NCBI RefSeq assembly: GCF_008728515.1
Contig: NC_044989.1
Span: 68,418,501-68,482,500 of the forward strand
Reading direction: 5' to 3'
DNA length: 64,000 nucleotides
DNA from: Papio anubis
Lineage: Eukaryota > Chordata > Mammalia > Primates > Cercopithecidae
In this document: piece after piece, positions 34,657-46,960 of the stretch
How the letters are laid out: the number at the start of each line of letters is the position of its first letter
Numbering within the stretch: position 1 is the first letter of the stretch
Position numbers and translations under genes: made by a program
Notes under the pieces: generated by a model
Told to the model about the DNA's origin: nothing
Databases searched by the model: none
What the model saw: the letters and a program-made list of their open reading frames with translations, nothing else

Positions 34657-34886
34657 GACAAGCCTGGGCAAAGCGAACAAACCTAGCCTCAACAAAAAAA
34701 AAAAAAAAAAAATTAGCCAGGCATGGTGGCTCATGCCTGTAGTCCTGTAGTCCCAGCTACTAGGGAGGCTGAGGTGGGAGGATCACTTGAGCCCAGGAGG
34801 TCCAGAAGTTGCAATGAGCTGAGATCTGCCACTGCACTCCAGCCTGGGCAACAGAGCCAGACCCTGTCTCAAAAAAAAAAAAAAAA
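34657..34886 (+). repeat. Old Alu, right part (host of nested insertion)
   Basis: The sequence resumes with GACAAGCCTGGGC, a copy of the GACTAGCCTGGG that ends the left part. It then continues through the middle A-rich linker and right monomer to an A16 tail. Confidence 0.9.
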
Positions 34887-37530
34887 GAGAGAGGGAGAGA
34901 GATTATATAAATAAGTCAATCTTACTCATTTATCCTTGTTTGGAATAAATATTCTGGGCTATAGTGGAACCTCAGGCCTGAATAGGTTAAAAATATAAAT
35001 TAACACATCTAAACAGAAATTTTTTTATATTCTCATACTCTTTGTCCCTGTCTTTACTTTTCTTATCATGGTGCACCTTTTGTTTTCTGCTCTTTCCCTT
35101 TTGGCTCCACTTTACCAAACACTTCCAATGTTTTTTTCCTTTTCTAGAGTTTGATATGTAGTACTACATACCAAATAAACAAACAAGATAGACTTCTTAA
35201 AGAAATCTGTTTCAAACAGCCAGACTTACTGGGTTGAATGAAGTTCTTGTGTCCTGTGCATGGATCTGAGTAACTTTTCCAATCTAATGCTATTAAGATG
35301 TCAAGTGGAAATGGCTTCTCCATCCCACCCCATCTTAATGAGATCCTGACCCTCCGTGCTTATCTAATAGTGTGTATCACACAAAGTTAGGTTGTATGTG
35401 TTTAGCTTACACATTCATTCAAAGGGGAATAGTGAAGTCATTGGAGCAGGGCTGGGCTATTAAAAGATCAATTCCTTGTGTTTAAAGGAGCACAGAAATT
35501 ACATTGATTTGCCGGCTCAAACTCTGGCAATTGGATTTTACCACTGTCACGGCAAACTTATGGAAGCTTAATATATGTTTTAGGAGAAGAGTCATTGTAA
35601 ACACAACACCTTACTTCCTTTACATAGTTGATGTCTATCCTGTGAGTTGATTTATTTTATGAAACTCGCATCAGTATGGTTCGTCAGACCCAAACAACTA
35701 ACTTTTACAGAACTGTGTTTGAACCCAGCCATCTCAGTTTGCAGGGACTGGGGGGATGCAGGTTATTCTAATGAATCTAGCACATGTGGGTGCTAAGGCA
35801 TCACTTCTGATGGTAATAATCCATTTCTACAGGGCTCTCAGCCCCCACCAAAGGACATGCCATTTGTGTGAAACTCAGAGCCCTTAAATAACAAAGGCAT
35901 CTTCTACCCCGGGGTTAGCCAAACTGAGCGCTCAAGGTTCACAAGTGTTCTCTCAGAGCAGGTGACTCCTGTCATCCTGTCGCCTGTCATAAGTATACTG
36001 CTGTCTTATCTCCTCACAAAGCTTTTAACCTTATTTTGGTTTCTCTGTGGTGCTCTTCACCAGAATTGATAGGGTTAGAATTTCAGCTGCCTCACTTCTC
36101 TCTTGTAAGGTAGGGCTGATAACACAAACCACCCCAGGTGACCGTGTAGAGTAACGAGGTAATGAATGAAAGCACCCAGACCTACACCCTGTTCATGGCT
36201 CCATAACCGTTGTGCAAACGTGAATATCACCCCCCACTTTGATTTTCTACCGATACCGATAGAGAAGAAAAAAGTGAGTTCATTATAACAAACAACCTCT
36301 AGCTCATTTCTTATAGCCCAATATTTTTTGTGTTAGCTGCTTGAAATAGCTGCCCACCACCAACCGAAAAAAATGCTCTTCATGGAAGCATTCTATGAGA
36401 ACACTGCAAGTGAAATTGTCTGTTCAGAAGGTGCTGGCTTACTACATATGTTAATGAATATTTTCTATCCTATGAACCTAATCTCAATCAGAGACCTGAG
36501 CAGAAGATGCAACTTCAGGCGCAGACCTCTGGGAGCCCTGAGATGGTCCAGATTCTGTTTAAATGGTTTGTCTTAAAGAGTTAGAGGTAAAGATGACACT
36601 CTCCCTGATGTCTTTACATAAACAAAAATATAGGACAGTGGGGTAAGAGGTTTTCAAAACATTTTTATTATAAAAAAATTCAAATACACACAAAAGCAAA
36701 CAACATAGTACAATGGAGGGGGTTGTTTTAAAAAACCTGAAGTTATATTGCAATGCAGGGAGTAGAATGATAAAAAGAAAATATTTAAACACTATGTTTA
36801 TGCCTTCCATGATGAATAGCTTATTTAAGTAATTATATGTTTCTATTCAAATTGTTATATGACACTCTCTTATCAGCAGTGACTAGCACAAACCACAGTA
36901 AGATATACATGTGGCCTAGACTTTATGTATGACTAAGAGCAAAGTTTTATGAAATGATTCTTAGTATTTGCAGTGCTCTCTTGATTTATTCACTGACTTC
37001 TTCATTTGTTCAGTATCTATTCGTAAGATTAAATAAAATAGGTGTTATAACATTTGTTTAGAGAACATGAATATAGAAAAGAGAATACACACCCCATTTA
37101 GTGTCAATTTCCCATCCATTCTTTCTGAAGATCTAACTAAAATTCTCCAGGGGACATAATTTCTTTTCTGCCATAGAACAAAAGGTAGCCCACAAATCTA
37201 ATATTCATGTGGACAGTTTATTTCAAAGGAACTTCTAAGCATTTTTATCATCATTTTGTGAATAGGAAAACCTAGAAACATATAACTTATATTCTATGAC
37301 CTGTCTTTTGTCAAAATGCATAATCCCAAAGGCAGGGCAGGACTTGTACCCCAGGGCAACACTCTTTCCACTTCATACTCAACACTGGCCTATCCTGGTG
37401 GATTTGAATTTTCCACTGCAAGGTAATTACGGCCTTGCACATCCAAGCAGCTCAGAAAAATCCTAAATCTGAAACAATCAAGTGTACTTTTTGCTTAAGC
37501 ATTAGGCAGACTTCCATTCACCTCTGTACC

Positions 37531-37569
37531 GAGAGAGAGAGGGGAGAGAGAGAGAGAGAGAGAGAGAGA
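37531..37569. repeat. (GA)n microsatellite
   Basis: A run of GA dinucleotides interrupted by GGGG at 37541-37544. Confidence 0.97.
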
Positions 37570-38825
37570 ACATTTGGATATGCCTAGCTTTGGTAATATA
37601 AATTAAATTAGAATTATTCTTTATCTACCCATCTAACACTTTTTCCCTTCCTCTTTTTTCTTAAGAAATAAACACAAACTAGCTCATCAAGATAGTAATG
37701 ACTATTTGGTTTAAAAGAAGCAGCCTATGTTTGATGATGTTTGTTTCTAACAGAATTAAAAAAGAAAAACTAAACTCAAACCCTATAATTCAGCCCAACC
37801 TGCTGCTATTCTTTGATGAAAGCGTTTTTAAAATAACAGATAGGAAGCTGAGATTTGCACTGAGATAAAGATAGTTAGCATAGATCAAAAGCAATCATAC
37901 ATAAGTCAGTTAGATTCAGTGATCAGATGTGGTAAGTGGCTGGTCCCATATCTAGTTGCTTTATGTACAACCACATTTACTGAATGCAGGCACTCTAATA
38001 GGCTAGACACTCACAGATGGAAATTAATGGAAGGCAATCTATAATGGTTAGGCTGTTTGTTCTGGTATAGATCCAAGACTACATTTCTCCTAATTAGTAA
38101 TATTACCATAATTTTTTATAACTGTCTATGCTGCCCTGCCCAGAATAGTAAACTATCTTTGAAAGTTTTATCTAGCATTTCTGAGGGGGTCAGCATTATC
38201 TTGTAAGTACTCTATATCCCACATACATAAACTTAGAATTTAGACATAGACAATTTCCCAAGCCTATTAGAAGGAAAAATATTTTAAATCCTCCCCTTAA
38301 AAAATCTATCTAAGGCATTTTTTTTGTGGGGAAGGTGCAAGTAATATAAAATAATGTCAATATCAATAGGGCCCAGAAGAGAATGCTAAATTGGTTTTGA
38401 GGTGAAGTGGGATCGTGGAGAGGAGAGAATGAGAAGCAATGGCTTACTTGGTAAGTAAAATGGAAGAGTCGTAACAGTGGTTATTTTTCTGGAAGGCTGA
38501 ATTGCAACAGAAACGTGTTGATAAAGACCACAGTTAATGCCACATGTTTCTTTGGGATGCCAGCCATACATTACCACTCATAATGAAGATGATCTTGGAT
38601 AATCAAAGCCAGGCTATAAATCACAGAGATTAAAAACCCATATTAGGGAATTTCCATGCAGCTCAATATGGGGGTTGCTTCCTTACTTAATATATTAATG
38701 AAGTCTAAAATTCTAGAGCTGAATCTTCTCACTTACTTTCACCAGGCTTGAACACCCCTCATTTGTAATAATCGAGCCAAATTACCTTTTAGCTAAAATG
38801 GTGTTCTACCATGGATGATCCAACA

Positions 38826-39120
38826 GGCCAGGGCTAGTGTGAAGCAGCTGAGGCACTTACCCCGAGCACAAAATGTAAGGTAGGGAGTGCCCACAGCTTC
38901 AGTAATCAAGATAAATAACATTTTAACTTCCCTACCATAATCCTATCTCTGTTGAATCCTGTCTTTATTTAAAATTTTGATAGCTTGTACACCATGGATA
39001 TTTTTGCATTATATTTGAGTTTCTAAATATTCTTTTTCTTGATTACTGAGGTGTGGGGCACTCTTTCAAATTTTGTTCCCTGAAGCAGGTGCTTCACGTG
39101 GTCCATAGTAGTCCTGGGCC
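38826..39120. mobile_element. 295-bp element with 50-bp terminal inverted repeats
   Basis: The left end (GGCCAGGGCTAGTGTGAAGC, then CACAAAAT) pairs with the reverse complement of the right end (ATTTTGTTCCCTGAAGCAGG, then GTCCTGGGCC) over about 50 bp at roughly 70% identity. This is the structure of a non-autonomous DNA transposon. The family is not named. Confidence 0.65.
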
Positions 39121-39182
39121 TATAACCTTATTCTTCTATTTACATCACTTCAGATTCAAAAAGTTATTTCTTACGTCTAGCC

Positions 39183-39399
39183 CAGAGTTTCCCAGCCTCA
39201 GCACTTTTGACATTTGGGGCCAGATAATTCTTTAGTTACAGGGGTGTCCTGTGTATGACAGGATATTCAGCAGCAACCCTGGCATCTCCCCACTCAATGC
39301 CAGTAGCAATGCCGGATGTCTCCCCACTCCCACAGTTGTAATGGTTACACCAAAAATGTCTCCACATATTGCCAAACCGTCCCCAGTCGAGAACCACTG
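39183..39399 (-). repeat. hAT-Charlie MITE, MER5A-like
   Basis: Reverse-strand MER5A: CAGAGTTTCCCAGCCTCAGC at one end, GACATTTGGGGCCAGATAATTC inside, and CCCAGTCGAGAACCACTG at the other end. Confidence 0.88.
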
Positions 39400-40854
39400 A
39401 TCAAACCAACATCCCTCATGCTGCAACCACCCCATTTCTTCCCATTGCTTTTCTAAGAGAGACAGGAAGCAGCTTTTCTTCATCTTCTAAATAACAACCC
39501 CATGAGATTCTTTGCTTTGTAGAGTATGTGTTTACTTTATAATCTGATTAGAGTGATGATAATTACATTAGCATGTCTAGACTTCCTAAGGTCAAACCTT
39601 TGGCCTCTGTAAAGTTTATTCCTGTCTAATATCTGACATCTCAGGAGGCCACTTGACCATCTGAAGCAGTGGCCTCTCCCGCAATTCAGAAATGTCTTGT
39701 GATCATAACCCCCTGTCAAACTGTAAACTCAACTCCTTCACTGCATTATGCCACAGGGATTAGTTACCCCCAACAACATTTTACTCCCTTCAAAGTGAAT
39801 TTCATCTTGGAATTTATCAGTAACCTTTACGTAAACCATCATATGTTCTTCCATCTCAGAAGCTAAGGCTCTAATGAGTCAGCTTAAATTAAATAATTCA
39901 GCAGTTCCATCCAACTTCCTCTGTGATCTTAGTTTTTTAACTACTACAATTTCAGGAAGCCATTTTGCCTATAATGAGCCAGAAAGGTATTTAGCATTTT
40001 TCTTTCTGATCATTCAAAGGAAAAATTTATTATGAAATTTATAAAGCCCAGAGTCAGATTACACTGGAAGGTAAAAGTCCATTTTTGGACACGAGTTTTG
40101 TAAGAACATACTAAAAAGTCCTATAACCATCCAAGCAAATTGCCAAATGAATCATAAGTAAGTAGTCAGATGGATAAACTAGAAATTGTTCCTGAGGATG
40201 CACAATCTGTCACATTCACCCTCTGCTCTGTTGAACATTCACAACATTCTGGTTACTTATGTGTTTTTTTCTTCCAGGTAAGAATGATGTATGTGAGAGT
40301 CTTATATTCAAGATAATAAGTTTGGATATTATACCAGTCAGAGTTGTTTACTGCAAGCAACAGAAAATAACTCTACCTGATTTCAGCAGAGAAAAGCATG
40401 TGTTGCTGTGTTGTTGAATAGCTCAGGGCATTTCAACAGTGTTGAAACCAGGCTTAGAAAAGGAGGCCAGACAAGGGCAGCTAGGCAGTAGGTGGACAAC
40501 TAAAATCACACCACCTAACCCATCTAATGCAGAAACAACCATCGCTCCCCTCACACTGAACATACATATCACAGGCTGACTGGCAGCCACACACACAGGA
40601 CTTTGAACAGTGCTGCTGCACCTCCGTCCCTCTGGATTTCCTGCTGTCTCTGTCTCCATGTGTGACCAGCTCCCAGTTCAAAGGCAATAGTAGGTGCATC
40701 CATTTAGTCAAGCCTGGGTCACATACCTGCATCCTAGCTGCAAGGGAGGCTTAAAAAGGTCTGGAGTTTTCAGCTCCTAAAGTGGGAGTCAAGCAGCTAA
40801 AAAAAGAGAGACAGTTTCCACTGAGATACGATAAACAGAGATAATTAATAATAA

Positions 40855-41085
40855 CAGATGAAGTCTTGGGCTCTGGAGTTAGACTGTCTGAATTTGAATC
40901 GATGCTATGTGACCTAAGTGACCTTGGATAAATCACTTAAATCCTTACTTGTTTCTATTTTCTCACTTCTAAAATAGAGACAATACCATTGTCTGCATTA
41001 GAAACCCTTGTGAGGATGTTTGTATTTAAAACATCCATGTAAAATTTCTTAGCACAGTACATGGCACATAGTAAGTATTAATGCT
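40855..41085 (+). repeat. MIR SINE
   Basis: Forward MIR: GGCTCTGGAGTTAGACTGTC, TGACCTTGGATAAATCACTTAA, and the end CACAGTACATGGCACATAGTAAG. Confidence 0.85.
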
Positions 41086-42289
41086 TCTATATTTCTGTGT
41101 GTGTGTGTGTTTAAATGAACACATGTTTATACCAACACACAACATTGATAGCAGAGACAGAGCTTCTCTACTCCCACTCTCTTTCCCTTTTATAAACACC
41201 TACCAAATACTGAGAGTACCACATATCTCAGACATTCATTTAGTTTAATGCTAGGCAAGGCAACTTGATTTAACTTTGGTCTCCTCCCTTAAAGCATACA
41301 TGATCTAGCAGAGAGACACCAAGGATGAAAGAATTATAATTCTACATATGTTATAATATAATAAAAACAAAAGTTCAGAAAAGGATAAGATTAATTTATC
41401 TAGAGAGCTAGAAAAATCAAATAAAAGGAACCCAAAAGGCAGTGAGAATACTCCCAGCACAGCGGTATAAATGCAGGGTGTCTGGGAATGGGGAAGAATT
41501 CAGAAAGACAAGAGCATGGGTTGATGGGAAAGTAAAAAGGTGAATTGAGAAAGATCAGGGCCAGATTATCAAAACCCTCTGGGGTCACGGTGGTTATCCT
41601 GTCACCTGCTAACATGCATGCTAGCAAAACTGCTAGGAACTGACCCAAGACCCTAGCAATGTGCCACATTATTGGCATCAATATCTTCATATCTTATTTG
41701 TTCTTTTTAAATTCATTATTCAGAAGTTAAATCCCAGGTATTAAGGTTGGCTGAAACAAAACAGTGGAAGAGGTAAAGTTTCTCCTGCTCCTTCGTTGGG
41801 TCTTCCTTTCCCCCTTAACCTCCATCTCAGCTTCCCAGTGCCATCTGAAAGCCTCTGGCTGTGCCTCACAAGCATTGCAATGCTGCCAAAGCTTTAGGCC
41901 CTCATGAGTATTGCCAGGTCCAGATCCTCCCATTCTTCTTCCTCCATCAATACACCAGAGCCCTGATTTCTGTCTAGCTGACAAGACTGAGAATGGGCTA
42001 AACAGATAAACCAGACTTAACCCGTTTCTGTCGGTGGCCCTCTTAATAACACAGTATCCTGATAGCAACAGTGGCCTCCCCAGAACAGCTCCCCAACCTC
42101 AGTTTCTGTCAGTTGCTACACCTACATCTTCCCCAACCTCTCCACCTCCCTATGCCCACCCTGCCACAGTTAGAACACATGCTCTAATATGGACAAAATA
42201 ATTCTTGTAGACCACAAAATAAGAATGCCTAAAAGCAGGATTGCTCCAGAAAATCTGAGGCTAGCCATTGCTTCCTGGTTTCTTCTCAG

Positions 42290-43640
42290 GAACCCAAATC
42301 TGCTCTTCCCTCTGGACCAGAATCTGATCTCAAGTTCTCTAAGACCATCAACTCGGGACTAGGAGCCCCGTAGCTCCAGCATCTGCGTGACCGGAAATGG
42401 GATGATGTGGCCACTTGCTGGAGACGTTTCAGCACGTTGATTGCAAAGCCCAATGAGTTTCTTTCAGGTTTTGTTTCAGCTGCCAAGAGCCCAGGGCCTC
42501 AAGCCTTGTGAGCAGCTCCAGGAATCTCAGGGAATCGAGAAGAGATCCAGGGCACTGGCATTGGCAAAGATGTTGCTGGTGTGGCCGGGTGTGGTGCTGA
42601 AGTGGCCTGGAGGGTGCAGCCCATTCGGAAGAGCTGTGGCTGGAAGGAGTCTGTACATAAGGGACAGGTAAAAATGAGCAATTATATTTGAGACAGATCC
42701 ATTCATTCCGTGGCAATGTATTTTTTTCACATGCTTTTCTTTTTACAGCAAGCAAAAGCACATGAAGCCAGTGACTATGAAGTCAGTCAAATTGAATTGA
42801 CTCAGTTTTTCTCAAGTCTTCAAGCGTGAAGCATTGCAAACCTTCGAGTGTACACTGGGGAAAGAAAGGAAGGAAAAAAAAAAAAGGACTTCACGGCGAA
42901 AACTAAGGAAATGCCTGTGAAAAGAAAACGGCAAGATAAAGCAACACGATTTCAAATCTTAATCTCCTGAAATGGTGGTTCTAAAGCTGCACTTTCCACA
43001 CTTCTGAGTGAGACTCTTCAAAACTCCGTGTCGAATCATGTTATAACCTTGCTTCTTATCTGTCTGCGATGGCTTTCAAGGGCCAGTAATTCCCCACATG
43101 CAGCAGAAAAGTTCACAGTAGAGATCTGCGCGCTTGGCTAAGCTTCCCGCCTTGCTTTTTGTGGAGCGCTGGTGGAGGAGAGAGCTTTGTTTCTTTCAGA
43201 ACTAATGCAACTGCCAAGGACACAGGCTAGAAGCAAACCCAATCACTCACTTGGACACATACTCCACAGGACAACAACTTAATATTAGACTCTCTGCTTT
43301 TGTCCAGTAAAACACATGGCCAGGTAGAATGCCCCTGCAATTTTTTAAATTAAAAACTAGCAGACGAGACCACAACTACGGGGGAGACTTTTTTGTTGCC
43401 CTCTTGCCAGACACCCTCCCTTGCCCCATCACCAGAGATGACCTGGAGTCTTGGGCGCTGCCTGCTGGGGTGACAGCAGTGCTGGCGGCTGAGGAAAGAA
43501 GAGTCATGGAAATCCTAAACTGCAGAGAGAGGACGTCATCTGCCATAGGAAGGGTGGAGGCCAACTCACCGTCTCTTTCTCTACCTGCCTACTGGCCCTT
43601 GGACTGGCCTGAGGATTTGTACAGGAAGAGGCAGGCGTGA
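42290..43640. other. Unique, slightly CpG-enriched segment; candidate regulatory or lncRNA DNA
   Basis: No repeat is recognised here apart from a short A-run at 42876. CpGs occur in small clusters (GCGTGACCGG, CTGCGCGCTTGG, GGACGTCATC with a near-CRE at about 43532). The sequence contains a possible exon at 42478-42667 and a 103-codon stop-free run at 43329-43640. Neither shows recognised protein similarity. Function is unproven. Confidence 0.35.
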
Positions 43641-43829
43641 AGAGCTATGAACAGCATTCCCTGTATCAGGAGCCATAAATGCAAGTGTCAGCCAGGGTCT
43701 GGCAGGTAACATCAGCAAGTAAAATGGGTGAGGTCTAAGAAAAGAAAAGGAAGGAAGACATTATCTACTATGTTATTTGTTTTTGTTTTTTAATAAAGAC
43801 TTTTATTTCTTTTAAAAAAAGATTAAGAT

Positions 43830-44087
43830 GGCCGAGGCAGGTGGATGACTTGAGGTTAGGAGTTCGAGACCAGCCTGAGCAATATGGTGAAACCCCATCT
43901 CTACTAAAAATGCAAAAATTAGCCAGTCGTGGAGGTGGGCACCTGTAATCCTAGCTACTCGGGAGCCGCAGCAGAATTGCTTGAACCCAGGAGGCAGAGG
44001 TTGCAATGGGCCAAGATTGTACCACTGCACTCCAGCCTGGGAGACAGAGCGAGACTTCACCTCAAAAATAAATAAATAAATAAATGA
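43830..44087 (+). repeat. Alu (AluS-type), 5'-truncated
   Basis: Begins at GGCCGAGGCAGGTGG, lacking the first 40 or so bases, and ends in an AAATAAAT-type tail. Confidence 0.93.
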
Positions 44088-44717
44088 AAATAATAATAAT
44101 TAAAACAGAGATAACATTCCAAAACAAAAACAAAATTAATTCCTCTTGGCAAGCTGATATACTTTCTTGTATTAGGCACGAGATCTATTGTTCCCATTTT
44201 CCCCTGACTTCCAAGAGGCTCAAACCTATATTTTGTGCTTCCCTTTGATTTTTTTGGACACAGCTGTCTTTCTCTTATTCCCACCTGTCTCCTCTCCCAA
44301 TGTACACACACAATTTGTACACACATACATTATATGCACACATATATATGCCACATACACATATAAGAGCATCATAGGCTCTTCTATTTTTACCTCTGGC
44401 ATTTTTCCCTTTATTGGAAGTTTTATCACAAATCCTTAAAATAGTATGCAGAGTAAAGTAATAAATTAATAAAACGAATGCTTTCTACACTCAGGAGGCT
44501 GATGTTTCCAATTCTTTAACCAGACTGCCATACCATTAGGTGCCAAGGAATCCAGACAATGTAGAAACACAGACCAGATTCCACCCTTGGTTCCTACAGT
44601 GGTGTGGAGGACAAAACCTACAGGATTCTGCCCACTCTTGGGTGAAAAAAGTCCAAAATAGCAGAATCCGGAGCCCTATTTTTTAACCACCTTGAAGCAC
44701 CTTCTCCTGTTCCTCCC

Positions 44718-44734
44718 ACTCTCTCACTCTCTCG

Positions 44735-44767
<33 letters not shown>

Positions 44768-44776
44768 ACACACACA
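44718..44776. repeat. (CT)n-(CA)n compound microsatellite
   Basis: An imperfect CT tract followed by a CA tract with one AGA interruption. Confidence 0.96.
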
Positions 44777-44882
44777 CCTGGTACACAGATGTGGCATAGA
44801 TAACGGAAGTATAATACTAGTTTAAACATTCCAGAGTTCTTAATTCCTTACTATCAAGTCGTGTATTAATATGTGCCAAATT

Positions 44883-45170
44883 GGCCAGGCATGGTGGCTC
44901 ACGCTTGTAATCCCAGTGCTTTGGGAGACTGAGGCAGGAGGATCATTTGAGCCCAGGAGTTGGAGATCAGCCTAGGCAACATAGCAAAACCACAATTTCT
45001 CCAAAAAAAAAAAAAAAAAAATTTTAATTAGCCAGGCATGGTGATGCATGCCTGTAGTCCTCACTACTTGGGAGGCTGAGGAAGGAAGACCACTTGAGCT
45101 CAGGAGTTCAAGGCTGTAGTGAGCTGTAATCATGCCACTGCACTCCAGCCTAGGCAATAGAGAAAAAAAA
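44883..45170 (+). repeat. Alu (AluJ-type)
   Basis: Full-length old Alu with an expanded middle A-tract (A19) and a degraded tail that runs into a TA repeat. TGCCAA is present at both flanks. Confidence 0.93.
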
Positions 45171-45173
45171 CAC

Positions 45174-45175
<2 letters not shown>

Positions 45176-45217
<42 letters not shown>
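45176..45217. repeat. (TA)21 microsatellite
   Basis: Forty-two uninterrupted bases of alternating A and T, between two oppositely oriented Alus. Confidence 0.98.
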
Positions 45218-45220
<3 letters not shown>

Positions 45221-45252
45221 AATGTCTTATGTTTTATTTTCTTCTTTTTTAG

Positions 45253-45549
45253 GTTTTTGGTTTTGTTTTGGAGATGGAGTCTCACTGTCACCTAGGCTGG
45301 AATACAGTGGCGTGATCTCATCTCACTGCAACCTCCACCTCCTGGGTTCAAGGGATTTTCCTGCCTCAGCCTCCCAAGTACCTGGGATTATAGGTGCCTG
45401 CCAACACGCCCGGCTAATTTTTGTACTTTTAGTAGAAATGGGGTTTTACCATGTTGGCCAGGCTGGTTCGCACTCCCGATCTCAAATGATCCGCCTGCCT
45501 CTGCCTCCCAAAGTGCTGGGATTACAGGTGTGAGCCACTGCACCTGACC
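45253..45549 (-). repeat. Alu (AluS-type), antisense
   Basis: Full antisense Alu flanked by TTTTAGGT-like direct repeats. It faces the Alu at 44883-45170 across 80 bp. Confidence 0.94.
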
Positions 45550-46515
45550 CGTTTTAGGTATTTCTATGTAAAACTCTGTACCAAATGTCCAAACTCAATG
45601 GAAAGGACCATTAAATTAATTCCAAATTCTAACTCCAAAAGTATTCTAATTTTTAAAACATCCTGTTATTTTCATTTTAAGGATTCAAAGGATTTCTCTT
45701 TGGAAATTTTTTGCTTTTGTTTCTGTTTTCACTATTTTCTCTGTCTGCAAGCCAAAATTATGAATAGAGATGATATACATTAGGAAGGAGCTATAGATTC
45801 AAAATTAATCTCCACCAAAGTTAATTCCTGCATAAATTAAGCTGAATGTGTTTTTTCAACACCATGAATCAAGTTTAATAGCTATAAATAAAACATGAAC
45901 TTGAGTTTCCTCATTTATAACTTCAAATCCATGATACTTTAGCACAGGAGGGGCAACATTTTCTTTTTTCTTCTTTTTTAGAGCTCTGAGGCTAGTCATC
46001 TCAGAGATTGTAGTAAATATTGTTGGTTCAAATAAATTCCTCTCTATGGCTGAAAAAGCTAATACTAAGAAGCCCACAGAAAAATTCTCTCTGCATTCCT
46101 TTGTATGCTTATGCGAAACATCATGACTCTCCTTTTAGGACCAGCAAACCGGTAGAAAAATTGCCAGAGATTTGAGCTTTGGGGATTGGGAAGGCTGTTC
46201 TGCTGCACGAAGTGCATGGCCAGTTGTTGGCCTCAAGTTACTCTATGGCTATAATTAAACCCTGAACTGGTATTAAAACAGGATGTCAGGGTGACCCTGT
46301 TGAGACCTAACCTGTAGTAGGCGCTGTGGTGCACCCCACCCAGTTTGCTTGGCCCAGTGCACCCTCCCCAGCTGTGTGAATGTCTAGTGTCAACACACTT
46401 ACCAGGGAAATTATGCCCTGCCCCACCCTCCCACCAAGGCCAAGGCAGCCCACAGCCAATGAGAGCACAAGAGGCCAACCCCCTTGCCTCCATTTTTGTC
46501 TTGAGGTTTATACTC

Positions 46516-46722
46516 CATAACTGCATTGTTTAATGTGGTAACCATTAGCCATACTGACTATTTAAATTTACATTTAATTTAATTAAACATTTAGACCCTC
46601 AGTTATACTAGCCACATTGTAAGTGCTCAATGGCCATAGGTAGCCAGTGACAACTCTACTGAACAGTGCAGATTTTATAGAACATTTCTATCATCACGGT
46701 AAGTTCTACTGGCCAGCACTGC
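46516..46722 (-). repeat. hAT-Charlie MITE (MER3-like)
   Basis: The element has internal inverted symmetry: GTAACCATTAGCCA and GGTAGCCAGTGACAAC, with CTGGCCAGCACTGC at the end. This matches the common CAGTGCTGTCCAATAG-type element in reverse. The family name is tentative. Confidence 0.65.
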
Positions 46723-46960
46723 TTTAGTGTCTACCCCTATGGATCAGACCAGTGTGAGGCTTCCCCTGAAGCAACGTCCTTGCTCAGCTCTTTCCCTCTC
46801 CCTATCCAGCTTTCATACCGCCCCCTTTAAGTTTTTAAATTCTGTTTCTTAAGAACACTCCCTCAATAAATCTTCTGCATTTGAATCCCTGTTGTGGACG
46901 CTGCTTCTAGGGAATGCTATCCAAGATACCATCTCTATTGCTTTCAGCTTATTGTGAACC
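46723..46960 (+). repeat. Old LTR or L1-tail-like fragment
   Basis: The phrase CCTCAATAAATCTTCTGCATTTGAATCCCTG followed by GCTGCTTCTAGGGAA resembles the polyadenylation end of an old LTR. The family is not identified. Confidence 0.35.

Larger units (their letters stand above)
34887..43829. other. Alu-free 8.9-kb interval
   Basis: No Alu copy is present, in contrast to roughly one per 1.5-2.5 kb elsewhere. It holds MIR, MER5A, a 295-bp inverted-repeat element and a GA tract (listed separately). A weak MIR-like piece lies at about 36060-36200. The rest is unassigned. No proven exon is seen. Confidence 0.7.

Noticed and set aside
43329..43640. A 103-codon open frame as a protein-coding gene
   Set aside because: It starts with ATG but has no known domain, no clear promoter and no conservation data. 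Kept only as part of a candidate regulatory or lncRNA segment.
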